Shown here piece after piece: positions 1 to 9,641 of a DNA stretch of 64,000 nucleotides. The notes under the pieces are model-generated. The model worked only from the letters and a program-made list of their open reading frames with translations. It was not told where the DNA came from and ran no database searches. The stretch spans positions 107,999-171,998 of the forward strand of contig CAZTOU010000004.1 in assembly GCA_964615365.1 (NCBI GenBank). The letters are read 5' to 3'. A program made the translations under genes and the position numbers. This DNA comes from CAVXZE01 sp964615365 (lineage in GTDB: Bacteria; Myxococcota_A; UBA9160; UBA6930). The first letter of the stretch is position 1. Every line of letters begins with the position of its first letter.

Positions 1-349
1 CACGAACAGCGCGCAACACCCCAGGCGCCGAGTGCCTCGGGGCTCTACGGACAGCGAGAGACGCGGGGGCCGACCGCGGCTCCCCAGGGCAGGTGTCAGG
101 TACGGCATGGAAAAGCGGACCTCCTGTGGCTGGAGCGACGCGGAACTATAGGCGAGCGAACCAAAGCCTGCATGTAAGGTGGCCCCCGAGATGAAGAAGG
201 TGGCGGTCGAGCGGCGGAGTGGAACGGCTCTTCCTCGAAAAGAGAAAGGGTTTTCCCTGGCCGTTGCGAATGCCCCGCGGGTGAACGACGTCGGTCAGAA
301 AATCATCGATATTTCAATGAGTTAGGAAAAAGCGAGGCACCGGTTTGTT
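1..349. other. Upstream region without a recognisable gene
   Basis: I see no convincing coding frame, RNA gene or repeat here. The last part (about 290-345) is somewhat richer in A and T than the rest and leads into the sigma-54-like promoter of the PEP-CTERM gene, so an activator site may lie in it. I could not find a clear inverted repeat. Confidence 0.4.
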
Positions 350-365
350 TGGCATCGGGGTTGCA
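350..365 (+). promoter_or_regulatory. Sigma-54-type -24/-12 promoter of the PEP-CTERM gene
   Basis: The sequence TGGCATC-GGGG-TTGCA matches the RpoN consensus TGGCACG-N4-TTGCA with the correct spacing between GG and GC. It lies about 105 bp upstream of the PEP-CTERM start codon and points towards it. Genes for PEP-CTERM proteins are known in other bacteria to be controlled by the PrsK/PrsR pair together with RpoN, which fits. Confidence 0.65.
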
Positions 366-471
366 ATCAGGCAGAGGAAGAAACGGCTTGCGAGAGAACG
401 GCAGGGTGCCGTCCGATGCTCGATGCTGCCGTTCTCAACAACAAGTAGAATTAACCAGGAGATCAATACCA

Positions 472-1215
472 ATGCGGAAACTCTTAGTCGCGCTAACGAC
501 CCTGTTGTTGGCGGGCAGTGTGCACGCGGCGACGCTCAGCTACACGGGTGCCCTGACCTTCCAGTTGGCGACCCTCCCGGGGATCACCGCGCCTGGTGCC
601 GGCGTGGCCACCGTGGACGGAATCGACGTCGACACTCTGGGGCTCGCTGGCGGCGTCTTCGGGCCGGTGTCCGCGTCGTTGCCGGTCACGAACAGCGGGA
701 CCATCAACTCGGTCATCTTCACCAGCTTGGGGAACGCCGGCGGAACCTTGGCGATCCCTGCCGGCGGGCCGCTTGGCCTCACCGGCGTCGCGAAGATCTG
801 CCTGGTGTTCGCGCCCTGCGCCTACGCGGGCATTACCGTTCCGCTGGCTGGCGGCTTCGGTGTCGGCGGCACACAGGTGGTGTCCGGGTCCGTGTCCGTC
901 ACCATGCAGCACAACCCGTGGCAGCTCGGCGCGCCGACGATGACCGTCCACTCGCCGAACAGCAACGTGACGGCGCCGGCCTTCCCGACCGGCTTCGTAC
1001 ACGGTCCGGGCTCGGCCACCGCGACCACGGGACAGGTCTCGGGCGTCATCACGCTCGTGACGGTGAGCAAGACCTACACGAGTCTCACGACTGCCTTCCC
1101 GGAGCTGCCGCTGATCGGCGTCCTCCAGCTGCACTTCGTCCCGGAGCCGGGCACGCTGCTGCTCCTCGGCTCGGGCGTGGTGGGTCTCGCGGTCCTCGGT
1201 CGCAAGCGCCGCTAG
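472..1215 (+). CDS. PEP-CTERM sorting-domain protein
   Basis: This is a secreted protein of 247 residues. It starts MRKLLVALTTLLLAGSVHA, a signal peptide with an AXA-type cleavage site, and ends with VPEPGTLLLLGSGVVGLAVL followed by GRKRR. That ending is a textbook PEP-CTERM sorting signal: the PEP motif, one membrane helix and a basic tail, which an exosortase would cleave. The middle is rich in Gly, Thr, Val and Ala and has no catalytic motif I recognise. The ATG at 472 is preferred because AGGAG lies about 10 nt upstream and the signal peptide begins there; the open frame continues to 349. Such proteins are usually exported with an exopolysaccharide, which fits the glycan genes downstream. 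No exosortase gene is present in this window. Confidence 0.9.
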   Translation: MRKLLVALTTLLLAGSVHAATLSYTGALTFQLATLPGITAPGAGVATVDGIDVDTLGLAGGVFGPVSASLPVTNSGTINSVIFTSLGNAGGTLAIPAGGPLGLTGVAKICLVFAPCAYAGITVPLAGGFGVGGTQVVSGSVSVTMQHNPWQLGAPTMTVHSPNSNVTAPAFPTGFVHGPGSATATTGQVSGVITLVTVSKTYTSLTTAFPELPLIGVLQLHFVPEPGTLLLLGSGVVGLAVLGRKRR

Positions 1216-1245
1216 CGATCGCCGCAGTACCACAAGGAGCCATTC

Positions 1246-1280
1246 GGGCGGCCACCCCTTCGGGGTGGCCGCCCCTTCTT
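1246..1280 (+). terminator. Rho-independent terminator after the PEP-CTERM gene
   Basis: GGGCGGCCACCCC at 1246-1258 pairs perfectly with GGGGTGGCCGCCC at 1262-1274 around a TTC loop, giving a 13-bp GC stem. A short pyrimidine/T tract (CTTCTTTG) follows. It lies about 30 bp after the stop codon and separates this gene from the sulfatase-like gene. Confidence 0.85.
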
Positions 1281-1381
1281 TGTGGTCACCTCAGGGCTTC
1301 CGTTTGGCACCCACTTCGCTAGGCTGCCGAGTTCGTCATGAGCCAGCCGCTCGCGGTTGGCTTCGATGAGGAGAGAAGCCC

Positions 1382-2782
1382 ATGCTACGCCGACTGCTCG
1401 ACTCCCCGCGAACCTACTACGTGCTCGCCGGGGTCCTTCTGGTGGCGTTGGTGCTCAGCCAGTTCGAGATCCGCACCCCCAGGCGGCCAGCCGGACACGA
1501 GGCCGAGCTGGCGGCCCTCCGCGCTCGCGGCGACGTCAACCTGCTGTTCATCCTGATCGACACGCTGCGGGCGGATCGCATCCACTCCTACGGATACGAG
1601 CGCGAGACGAGCCCCTGGATCGACGAGCTGGCCCGCACCGGCGTGCGCTTCGATCGGGTACTGAGCCAGTCGAGCTGGACCAAGTCCTCGATGGCGTCTC
1701 TCTGGACGGCCACCTATCCGGTGCGCAACGGCATCCTCGGCTGGGGCCACGCGCTGCGCGAGGAGGCCCCGCTGCCCGCCGAGCGGCTCCGGGATGCGGG
1801 CTTTCGCACCGCCGGCATCTTCCGCAATGGCTGGGTGGCACCCAACTTCGGCTTCGGCCAGGGCTTCCAGAGCTACATCCGGCCGATCGTCAAGGTCAGG
1901 CCCGACAAGAGAAGCCCGCGCTCAGAGAAGCCGCTAGAGGGCACCGACGAGGACATCACCCAGGCGGCGCTCGAGTTCCTGCGCACCTTCGGCGACGAGC
2001 GGTTCCTGCTCTACCTCCACTACATGGATGTCCACCAGTACACCTACACGGAGGGGTCGGCGCTGTTCGGCACCAGCTACTCGGATGCCTACGACAACGC
2101 CCTCCACTGGACGGATCAGAACCTCGGCGCGCTGATGAGGAGGCTCGACGAGCTGGGGCTGCGCGACCACACGGTGGTGGTGATCGCCTCGGACCACGGT
2201 GAGGAATTCCTCGAGCACGGCAAAGAGGGCCACGCCAAGACCCTCTACCGCGAGGTGACCGAGGTGCCCTGGATCGTGAGCCTGCCCTTCCGCCTCGAGC
2301 CCGGCGTGGTGGTGGAGACCCCGGTCGAGAACGTGGACATCTGGCCGACGCTGCTCGATCTGATGGGCCTGCCGGCGCTGCCGAAGGCAGACGGGCAGAG
2401 CCGGCTGCCGCTGATCGAGGCCGCACTGCAGGGTGCGCCGACCCCGGATGACTCCGCTCCCGCCTTCGCCCACTTGAACCGACGCTGGCACGACGCCGAG
2501 GGGGAGAGCCAGCCCATGGTCGCCGTGACCCAGGGCCCCCACCGCTTGATCCTGACGCAGCACCCGGAGAAGGGAGAGCTGCTGGAGCTCTTCGACCACC
2601 GCGTGGATCCTCGCGAGGAGAACAACATCGCGACGGAGCACCCTGAGCTCGGCGCCCGCCTCCGGAAGCAGGCTCTCGCCTACAGCAACCGTCCTCTCAT
2701 CGACTGGGGCGCCCCCCTGGAGGTCGAGATCGACGACCTCGACCGCGGGCAGCTCAGAGCCCTCGGATACATCGTCCGCTAA
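1382..2782 (+). CDS. Membrane-anchored sulfatase-fold protein (Thr nucleophile type)
   Basis: This 466-residue protein belongs to the sulfatase/alkaline phosphatase superfamily. An N-terminal membrane anchor (residues 12-26) is followed by the first metal site in LIDTLRADR (about 59-67). The later metal-site motifs SDHGEEF (about 272) and GHAK are also visible. The usual CxPxR formylglycine site aligns with WTKSSMASLW, so the nucleophile would be Thr and the Pro and Arg are missing. This is the arrangement of phosphoethanolamine- and phosphoglycerol-type transferases rather than of true sulfatases. GAGGAGAG lies about 6 nt upstream of the ATG. It may share a transcript with the GT-C gene 29 bp downstream. 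The substrate is unknown; a lipid or glycan modification outside the cytoplasm is an inference. Confidence 0.8.
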   Translation: MLRRLLDSPRTYYVLAGVLLVALVLSQFEIRTPRRPAGHEAELAALRARGDVNLLFILIDTLRADRIHSYGYERETSPWIDELARTGVRFDRVLSQSSWTKSSMASLWTATYPVRNGILGWGHALREEAPLPAERLRDAGFRTAGIFRNGWVAPNFGFGQGFQSYIRPIVKVRPDKRSPRSEKPLEGTDEDITQAALEFLRTFGDERFLLYLHYMDVHQYTYTEGSALFGTSYSDAYDNALHWTDQNLGALMRRLDELGLRDHTVVVIASDHGEEFLEHGKEGHAKTLYREVTEVPWIVSLPFRLEPGVVVETPVENVDIWPTLLDLMGLPALPKADGQSRLPLIEAALQGAPTPDDSAPAFAHLNRRWHDAEGESQPMVAVTQGPHRLILTQHPEKGELLELFDHRVDPREENNIATEHPELGARLRKQALAYSNRPLIDWGAPLEVEIDDLDRGQLRALGYIVR

Positions 2783-2811
2783 GGCCCTCTCAGAAGCTAC
2801 CATCGGCGGGA

Positions 2812-4518
2812 ATGTCGAGTCGCGCGATCGAATCGATCGGAGGGGTGGGCCTCGCGCTCTCGCTCGTGGTCTTCGCGGCCGCGTTGTTCGGCCGCCTGTC
2901 GTATCCCCTCCTCTGGCAGGACGAGGGGGAGACCGCCGTCTTCGCGCGTCGGGTGCTCGAGTACGGGTATCCGAAGGTGCACGGCCCCCGAAACGTCGTC
3001 TATCAATTCGGGTTCGATCTGGCCGGGGGTGTCGACGAGCGCCACGACGCCTACATCGGGACGACCTGGGGTCACTTCTACTTCGCCGCGCCCGCCGTCG
3101 CGCTGGCCAGCCGGGTCGACGACCTGCGCGGGAAGACGGCCCTGATGCGTCTGCCGTTCGCGCTCGCCGGTGCCGCGAGCGTGCTCGTGGCACTCGCCGG
3201 ACTGCTCCCCGCGGTTCGGGGCCGGAGCGCTCGGCTCGTCCTCGCCGGCGCCCACCTGCTCCTCGCTACGGTCTGCGTCGCGCTGGTTCTCCACCTGCGC
3301 GAGGTCCGCTACTACGCGCTCGTCGCCCTGCTCTCCTCGTTGCTCTTCGCCGTCCACGCGCGGCACTTCGCCTACCGGCGCACGGGATTTCGCGCGTGGG
3401 CGCTATCGACGGCGCTGCTCCTCTTCCTGCTCTACCACACCTTCTTCGTCGGCTTCGTCGTCTTCTCGGGGGCACTGGCCGTGGACCGCATTCTGGCGAG
3501 CCGGAAGCTGCCTTCCCAGAGTCGGGCAGGCGCACTGGTCCGAGAGCTCGCGCCGCTGATCGGCGCCGCGCTCGCCGTCGCCCCCTTCGTGCTGTTCTTC
3601 GAGCAGATCCAGACGGCTCGCGCCTTCGCTGACCGCTTCGCGCTCGGCCCCGCGGACTACGCGCGAAACGCACTCGCGATCCTCCGCTACATGGCGCGCT
3701 ACGATCTCCTGGTGCCGGCCGTGGGCCTGGGAGCCGTCGGGCTCGCGTTGGCGCGCCTCGCCCCGTCGGAGGGAGCGGAGGCGCGGGACGTGGCCGCCCC
3801 TGCCCGTCGATTTCTCGGGATCCTCCTGACCTTCAACGTGCTGGCGAACGCCGCCAACCCGGTCCTCTACGGCCGCTACCTCGTCGTGCTCTCTCCCCTC
3901 TTGAACGCGCTCGTCCTGCTCCAGATCGTGCACCTCGGTCAGAAGGCCGGTTGGCGTGCGGGGAGCGGCACTCGGCGGGCGATTCGCGGAGCAGCGCTGC
4001 TGCTGTCGTTGGGCCTGCTCGCCGGCGGCGTGCTTCCCAAGGCCCCCGAGCTGGCCGGCCGGCTTCGCGAGCTGCGCGATCCGGTAAAGGGCCCGCTCGA
4101 CTTCGCCATCCCCTTCCTGGCGGAGCGATACCCGGACACCCGTGAGTTGGTGATCGCGACCAACTACGAGTCCTTCCCGCTGATGGCCTATCTGGACAGC
4201 CATGTGATCGTCGGCCTCTCCGGCGCAAACCTCGCTCGGGACCGGACCCGAAGGCCCGACGTGGTGCTCCCCCGCAAGGCCTGGCGGTCACATCTCGGCG
4301 TCCTCGCGGGCTTTCTGCGCGAGGGCGAGTTCGAGCGCCACGTTCTCCCGGTCGTGGATGCGCCCTACAACACCATCCCCGAGCTGGGCCGCTGGTCCAC
4401 GGTCCCGCTTCCCCATCCCTTCGAGACCCGAGAGCCGGCGAGCGAGGGCCAGAGCCTCGAGCTCTTCGTGCGCGTCGACCCGTCGGCGGCGCCGGAAGGC
4501 CGGAAGGAGGCCCCCTGA
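2812..4518 (+). CDS. GT-C-type polytopic membrane glycosyltransferase
   Basis: This 568-residue protein has roughly 10 or more hydrophobic segments. After the first membrane segment it has LLWQDEGETAVFARRV, the acidic first-loop motif (D-E) typical of the PMT/ArnT-like GT-C fold, in which a polyprenyl-phosphate sugar is the donor. A soluble C-terminal tail follows about residue 430. The gene begins 29 bp after a sulfatase-fold gene, and this pairing recurs in the window. Donor and acceptor cannot be deduced. The weak upstream GGCGGGA makes the start at 2812 probable but not proven. Confidence 0.7.
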   Translation: MSSRAIESIGGVGLALSLVVFAAALFGRLSYPLLWQDEGETAVFARRVLEYGYPKVHGPRNVVYQFGFDLAGGVDERHDAYIGTTWGHFYFAAPAVALASRVDDLRGKTALMRLPFALAGAASVLVALAGLLPAVRGRSARLVLAGAHLLLATVCVALVLHLREVRYYALVALLSSLLFAVHARHFAYRRTGFRAWALSTALLLFLLYHTFFVGFVVFSGALAVDRILASRKLPSQSRAGALVRELAPLIGAALAVAPFVLFFEQIQTARAFADRFALGPADYARNALAILRYMARYDLLVPAVGLGAVGLALARLAPSEGAEARDVAAPARRFLGILLTFNVLANAANPVLYGRYLVVLSPLLNALVLLQIVHLGQKAGWRAGSGTRRAIRGAALLLSLGLLAGGVLPKAPELAGRLRELRDPVKGPLDFAIPFLAERYPDTRELVIATNYESFPLMAYLDSHVIVGLSGANLARDRTRRPDVVLPRKAWRSHLGVLAGFLREGEFERHVLPVVDAPYNTIPELGRWSTVPLPHPFETREPASEGQSLELFVRVDPSAAPEGRKEAP

Positions 4519-4626
4519 GGCGCCTCCGAGATCAGGGTCCGAGATGGGCCCGTCCGGCTCGCGGATCGAACCCCCGGTCAGTCTGCTAACCTGCCGGGTT
4601 CGCCAAGCCCCCCCCGGGAGATGAGG

Positions 4627-7476
4627 ATGATCCGACTCGTCGCACTGCTGATCACCGTTCTGACGGGATTCAGCGGTCTCGTCTACGAGGTGACCTGGCA
4701 GAAGTACCTCGCGACCCTTCTCGGGTCGCACAGCGAGGCGACCGCGGCGGTCCTCGCCCTCTTTCTCGGAGGCTTGAGCGTCGGCTACTGGCTCTTCGGC
4801 CGGGTGAGCCGGAGGCTGGCCGTGTCGGGCTCGCCCGAGCGGGTACGCAGCCGCCTGCTGGGCGTGTACGGACTGATCGAGCTCGGAATCGGGCTCTACG
4901 CCTTCGTCTTCCCTCTGGCCTTTGTCGCCGCCAGGAGCATCTCGCTCTGGATTCCCGTCGAGCAGCAGGGGGTCGCCTTCGCCTTCGACGTGCTGCTCTC
5001 CGCCCTCCTGATCGGGCCGCCCGCGATCCTGATGGGCGGGACCATTCCCATGCTGACCCAGGCCCTCGCCCGGGCTCTCGAGGACGCGACTCGCTTTCAC
5101 GCGCTCGTCTACGGGCTCAACACGGGGGGCGCCTTTGCGGGTGCGCTCGCCGCGGCGTTCTGGCTGGTGCCGCAGCTCGGACTGGTGGGAGTCCTGATCG
5201 CGATGGGACTCCTGAACACGGCGGCGGGAATTGGCTTCCTGGTGCTCGCCCGGCTCGCCCCGCGTGAGGCAGTGGCGAAAGCGGGAGAGGCGGAGAGGCT
5301 CCCGACCGTCACGGGCTTCGGCACCTATGCCGCCGTCGCACTCCTGGTCGGCTTCGCCATGATGACCGTGCAGGCCGTCCTGATCCGGCTCGGTGGGCTC
5401 TCGATGGGCTCATCCCCCTTTACCTTCGCCATGGTGGTGGCGGTCTTCGTGCTCTGCATCGCGCTGGGCAGCCTGGCCGTCTCGCTTCCCATACGGATTC
5501 CACGGTCCGTCATCGCGGTCAATCAGTGGCTGCTCCTGCTCTCCCTCGGCGCGCTCTACCTGCTCCTCGAGGACGCCCCCTATTGGGCTCACGTCCTCCG
5601 CACCTTCTTCCGCAGCGAGCCGGAGGTGTTTTACGCCTACTGGTTTGCGGTCTTCCTGGGCCTCCTGGCGTTCGTGGGCCTGCCCGTCGTCTTCTCCGGC
5701 GCGGTGCTGCCGCTCCTGTTCCACCACCTGCGTTACGAGGTCGGGGATCTCGGCGACCTGGCGGGGCGGCTCTACAGCTGGAACACCATCGGGTCTTTGC
5801 TCGGCGCCCTGCTCGGCGGCTTCCTGCTCCTCTTCTGGCTGGATCTCCACGAGGTCTACCGGGTCGCACTCGCCGGCCTCCTCGCCGCGACGGTGCTGCT
5901 CTGCGCCCGCGTGCTGGGCAGGAGATCGATCCTGGCCTGGGGGAGCCTGGCGGCCGCCGCGGGGATCGGCCTGGCGCTGCTTTCCGCCTGGCCTCCCGAG
6001 CCCTTCGCGCTCGGCCTCTTCCGCATGCGAGGGCCGACCCCCCTGACCCACGCGGGTCCCACCGGGTTCTTCCGCGATCGCGCCGACCGCCTGGAGGTGC
6101 TGTTCTACGAAGACGACGCCACCAACTCGATCGCCGTCACTCGCGACAGGGACTCGGACGGCTCCCTCTCCATCGTCAACAACGGCAAATCCGACGGCAA
6201 CCTGGTCACCGACTACCCCACCATGGCACTCACCGGACTGGTCCCGGCTCTTCTCGCCGCGAACCCCACTCGCGCCTTCGTGGTCGGCTACGGAACCGGC
6301 GTCACGGTGGGCGAGCTCGCCGCGCTCCCCGAGGTCGAGGAGGTCGTGGTGGCGGAGATCTCGCGGGGGGTGCTGCGCGCCGCCCCCTTCTTCGACCCGG
6401 GCAATCTCGGCGCATCGACAAATCCCAAGGTGAGGCTGGTGCGCGGCGATGCCTACCGCGTCCTGCTCCGAACCCCGGGACGCTTCGACGTGATCGCGTC
6501 CGAACCCTCGAATCCCTGGATGGCCGGCGTGGAGATGCTCTACAGCGAGGACTTCCTCCGGCAGGCCCGGATGCGGCTCAACCCCGGTGGGATCTACGCC
6601 CAGTGGTTCCACGGGTACGAGACCAGTCAGGAGACCATCTCCATCATTCTGCGCACCTACGCTGCGGTCTTCGACGAGGTCGCGATCTGGTACACGCTGG
6701 GGCCGGACCTGCTCCTGCTCGGCTTCGCCGAGGGGAACGCGGATCCTTTCCCGCGGCTGGTGGAGCGCGCGTCTTCCCCGCCCTACCGAGAGGGACTGAG
6801 CCGTGCCGGGATCGAGGGGGTGGCGGCGTTCCTGGCGCACGAGCTCGTCCCGCGAGGTGTCCTGCACCGCACCCGAGACGACGGTCCGCTGCACACGCTG
6901 CTTCACCCGATCCTGAGCGATCAGGCCGCGCGGGCCTTCTTCAGCGGCAGTCACGTCGAGCTCCCCACCTTTGCGCACCTGCAGCAGGCCCGGATCGCCG
7001 ATCGCCGCTCGCTCCTGCGCCGCTACCTGCGCGAGAATGGCGGAGCGTTCCCCTCCGGAGAGCGGGCCCGGTTCACGGATCAGCTCTGCCAGAGCCGCCT
7101 GGACGAGTGCGCGGTGGCACTGGCCGCGTGGCTCCACCAGGAGCCGGGCTCCCGCCAGCTCGCCAACCGGATCCGCGCGGCCCGAAAGCGGTTCGGGGTC
7201 CGAGGTCCGCCCCTCTCCGCGCCGTTCCTGCGTCGGATCTCTCGGTTCTTCGGAGGCGAAAGAGGCGCGCTAACGGGCCCCACGCCGGAGATCGCCAGGG
7301 CGGAGGCGCGGCTCTTCACCCAGTACTACCACTCCGGCCTGCCCTTCGAGCGGGGATACCTGGCCCGGCTTTTCGAACGCTGCGCCGTGGAGCGGCCGAA
7401 CCCCTCGCGCTGCCTGGAGGAGCGCAAGAGGGCGGAACGTCAGCTCGGGAATCTCAAGGGGAAGCTCGGTCCCTGA
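4627..7476 (+). CDS. Membrane-fused spermidine-synthase-like protein
   Basis: About 949 residues. The N-terminal part (about 1-450) is a polytopic module starting MIRLVALLITVLTGFSGLVYE, with FSGLVYEVTWQK typical of membrane spermidine-synthase-like proteins. The second part (about 480-720) is a Rossmann methyltransferase-like aminopropyltransferase domain with VVGYGTGVTVGEL, a SAM-type glycine loop, and ASEPSNPWMAG. A C-terminal region of about 200 residues is unassigned. I prefer the ATG at 4627 over 4621 because GGGAG ends at 4620, 6 nt before it. The last 23 bases overlap the convergent gene. Despite the family name, polyamine synthesis has not been shown for most such fusions; in a glycan locus another acceptor is possible. 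Confidence 0.8.
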   Translation: MIRLVALLITVLTGFSGLVYEVTWQKYLATLLGSHSEATAAVLALFLGGLSVGYWLFGRVSRRLAVSGSPERVRSRLLGVYGLIELGIGLYAFVFPLAFVAARSISLWIPVEQQGVAFAFDVLLSALLIGPPAILMGGTIPMLTQALARALEDATRFHALVYGLNTGGAFAGALAAAFWLVPQLGLVGVLIAMGLLNTAAGIGFLVLARLAPREAVAKAGEAERLPTVTGFGTYAAVALLVGFAMMTVQAVLIRLGGLSMGSSPFTFAMVVAVFVLCIALGSLAVSLPIRIPRSVIAVNQWLLLLSLGALYLLLEDAPYWAHVLRTFFRSEPEVFYAYWFAVFLGLLAFVGLPVVFSGAVLPLLFHHLRYEVGDLGDLAGRLYSWNTIGSLLGALLGGFLLLFWLDLHEVYRVALAGLLAATVLLCARVLGRRSILAWGSLAAAAGIGLALLSAWPPEPFALGLFRMRGPTPLTHAGPTGFFRDRADRLEVLFYEDDATNSIAVTRDRDSDGSLSIVNNGKSDGNLVTDYPTMALTGLVPALLAANPTRAFVVGYGTGVTVGELAALPEVEEVVVAEISRGVLRAAPFFDPGNLGASTNPKVRLVRGDAYRVLLRTPGRFDVIASEPSNPWMAGVEMLYSEDFLRQARMRLNPGGIYAQWFHGYETSQETISIILRTYAAVFDEVAIWYTLGPDLLLLGFAEGNADPFPRLVERASSPPYREGLSRAGIEGVAAFLAHELVPRGVLHRTRDDGPLHTLLHPILSDQAARAFFSGSHVELPTFAHLQQARIADRRSLLRRYLRENGGAFPSGERARFTDQLCQSRLDECAVALAAWLHQEPGSRQLANRIRAARKRFGVRGPPLSAPFLRRISRFFGGERGALTGPTPEIARAEARLFTQYYHSGLPFERGYLARLFERCAVERPNPSRCLEERKRAERQLGNLKGKLGP

Positions 7477-9511
7477 CCCGATCCGCGGACTCGCGAAGGT
7501 CGAGGAGAATCTCCTCCTGCGCCGACCACAGCTCGGTGGATTTCGGATGGGCCTTGAGCGCCCCCGCGAGCCGGGCGAGCGCGCGTGGGTATCGTCCTGC
7601 CTTGGCCTCGGCGCGCGCCAGGCGGCTCGCCGCCCGAGGCCGGTTGCTGGCCTCCGCAGAGAGGCGCGAGAGGAGTTCGTCGGCTGGCTCCCCCGCCTCG
7701 ATGCGCAGGGCAGCGCGCCGCCACAGGGCCTCTGCGCTGGCGCTGCGGGAGTCGGCGGCGCTCTGGTAGAGCCGTAACGCCCCCGAGAGATCGCCGCGGG
7801 CCTCCGCAATGCGCCCCAGGCCGACGACGGGAGCGGCGGAGGCGGGATCGAGACGAGCAGCCTCCTCGAAGGAACGTACCGCTTCCTCGAACCGCCCCTG
7901 ATCCTCCAGGGCCTCGGCGAGAGCGATGTGCACCCCCGACACCCAGGGTGCCTGGGCCAACGACGCTCGCGCGAAGCGCTCCGCCGCCTCGGGCCGCCCC
8001 GCGCGCCGGGCCGCCTCGGACCGGTGCAGATCGAACACGTAGCCCTCACCCTCGATGGACTCGAGCATCGCGAGCGCTTCCTCCGGACGATCCCCGGACA
8101 TCAGCCCAATCGCCGCCTGGAGCTTCATCACCTGGCCGAGACCGTCCTTCGGGTCGACGCCCCCCACCCTGCCGAGCTCGGCCGTCGGAGTCGCTGCGTC
8201 GCCCGACAGGTACCCGAGCTCGGCGAGCTGCGCGCGTCGAGCGGCGTCCGGTCTGAGCCTGGGCTCGACCGGCTGGGCGTTCGCGAGCCTCTCCTCGAGG
8301 AAGGGCTCCAGCTTCGAGACGACGTCCGGGCGCGCGTGGAACAGGTTCCGGGTTTCTCCCGGATCCGCGGCGAGGTCGTACAGCTCGGGGCGGGGCGCCC
8401 GGATGTACTTGAAGCGTGCCGAACGCACACCCAGGAGCGGGCTCCAGCCGAGGTCGAGCTGCGGGACCAGCGTTTCGACGTACGCAAGAGACGGCTCCCC
8501 ACCGGGCTCCCGCGGGGCCGCGAGCAGATCGCGCCCGTCCGCGTCGAGAATGGGCTCGGCCCGCGCCAGGGCGAGGATGGTGGGCGCCACGTCGACGAGC
8601 CGAACCGGTCGCTGTTCCCTCTTCCCCCCCGTGAAGCCCGGTCCGCTCAGGATCAGGGGAACTCGCTGGGTCGCGTCGTAGATCGTCAGCGAGTGCGTCA
8701 TCTCGCCGTGTTCGCCGAGGCTCTCGCCGTGGTCGCTGGTGACCGCGAAGAGGGTGCGCCGCTCGGCCCACCGAGACCGCACCCGTTCCACCAGCCGCCC
8801 CAGCTCCGCGTCGGCGAAGGCGATTTCTCCCGCGTAGGGATGGGAGGGCGAACGGGCCAGGTAGCGGTCTGGCGGCTTGTAGCCGGCATGGGGGTCGTAG
8901 AGATGCACCCACAGGAAGAAGCGCTCCGGCGCCGTCTCGAGCCACGCGATCGCGGAGTCGACGACTCGATCGGCGCTGCGCTCCGCGAAACCGAACTCCC
9001 CCGCGGCGCGACGCGGAGCCATGCGATCGTCGTAGTGATCGAATCCCCGCTCCAGCCCGTACTGCCGGTCGAGCACGACGGCCCCGATGAAGGCGGCCGT
9101 CGCGAATCCCCGCTCTCGCATCCGCTCCGCCAGGGTGGGAAAGCCGTCATCGAGTCGGAAGGTCGAGTTGTTGCGCACCCCGTGCCGTGGCGGATCGAGC
9201 CCCGTCATCAGCGAGGCATGCGCGGGCAGGGTGAGGGGTGCCGGCGAGATCGTCGTCTCGAAGCGCACGCCGCGTTCGGCCAGCGCGTCGATCACCGGGG
9301 TCTCGGTCCACCTCCCCCCGTAGCAGCCGAGGTGATCCGCGCGAAGCGTGTCGATCGTGACGAGCACGACGCGATCCACGCTCGCTCCCGGGATGCAGCC
9401 TGACACGAGCGTCCCGAGTAGAGCCAAGCCGAGTGCGAAACGCCCCGCGCCGCAGACCGCTCGTACCGACCCCTCGGGGTCCCAGAGACCTCTCGCCCCG
9501 GTTCTCCGCAT
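7454..9511 (-). CDS. Sulfatase-fold lipoprotein with C-terminal TPRs
   Basis: 685 residues. The N-terminus reads ALLGTLVSGC, a lipobox with Cys near residue 39, so the protein is probably lipid-anchored. The sulfatase fold follows (about 45-430), with VTIDTLRADHLGCYG for the first metal site and TSDHGESLGEHG for the later one. The nucleophile site reads PLTLPAHASLMTG, with Thr in place of the formylglycine Cys/Ser. From about residue 460 on there are tetratricopeptide-like repeats, for example RFEEAVRSFEEAARLDP and GDLSGALRLYQSAADS. Together they suggest a surface-exposed or periplasmic phospho- or sulfo-transfer/hydrolysis enzyme docked to a partner. It is convergent with, and overlaps by 23 bp, the spermidine-synthase-like gene. 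The exact start among upstream Met/Val codons is uncertain. Confidence 0.8.
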   Translation of the reverse strand: MRRTGARGLWDPEGSVRAVCGAGRFALGLALLGTLVSGCIPGASVDRVVLVTIDTLRADHLGCYGGRWTETPVIDALAERGVRFETTISPAPLTLPAHASLMTGLDPPRHGVRNNSTFRLDDGFPTLAERMRERGFATAAFIGAVVLDRQYGLERGFDHYDDRMAPRRAAGEFGFAERSADRVVDSAIAWLETAPERFFLWVHLYDPHAGYKPPDRYLARSPSHPYAGEIAFADAELGRLVERVRSRWAERRTLFAVTSDHGESLGEHGEMTHSLTIYDATQRVPLILSGPGFTGGKREQRPVRLVDVAPTILALARAEPILDADGRDLLAAPREPGGEPSLAYVETLVPQLDLGWSPLLGVRSARFKYIRAPRPELYDLAADPGETRNLFHARPDVVSKLEPFLEERLANAQPVEPRLRPDAARRAQLAELGYLSGDAATPTAELGRVGGVDPKDGLGQVMKLQAAIGLMSGDRPEEALAMLESIEGEGYVFDLHRSEAARRAGRPEAAERFARASLAQAPWVSGVHIALAEALEDQGRFEEAVRSFEEAARLDPASAAPVVGLGRIAEARGDLSGALRLYQSAADSRSASAEALWRRAALRIEAGEPADELLSRLSAEASNRPRAASRLARAEAKAGRYPRALARLAGALKAHPKSTELWSAQEEILLDLRESADRVRDRASP

Positions 9512-9641
9512 CCCGCGGACGGTAGCCCGGCCCCGTGCGGGAGGGAACCGACTCAGGCGGTGACAGCGTGAGTCCGAAGAGAGGAAGGCGTCCGCCGCCG
9601 GCCTATTCTATGCTGGCGTGTCGCTTTTTCTGGAGGTCCCC

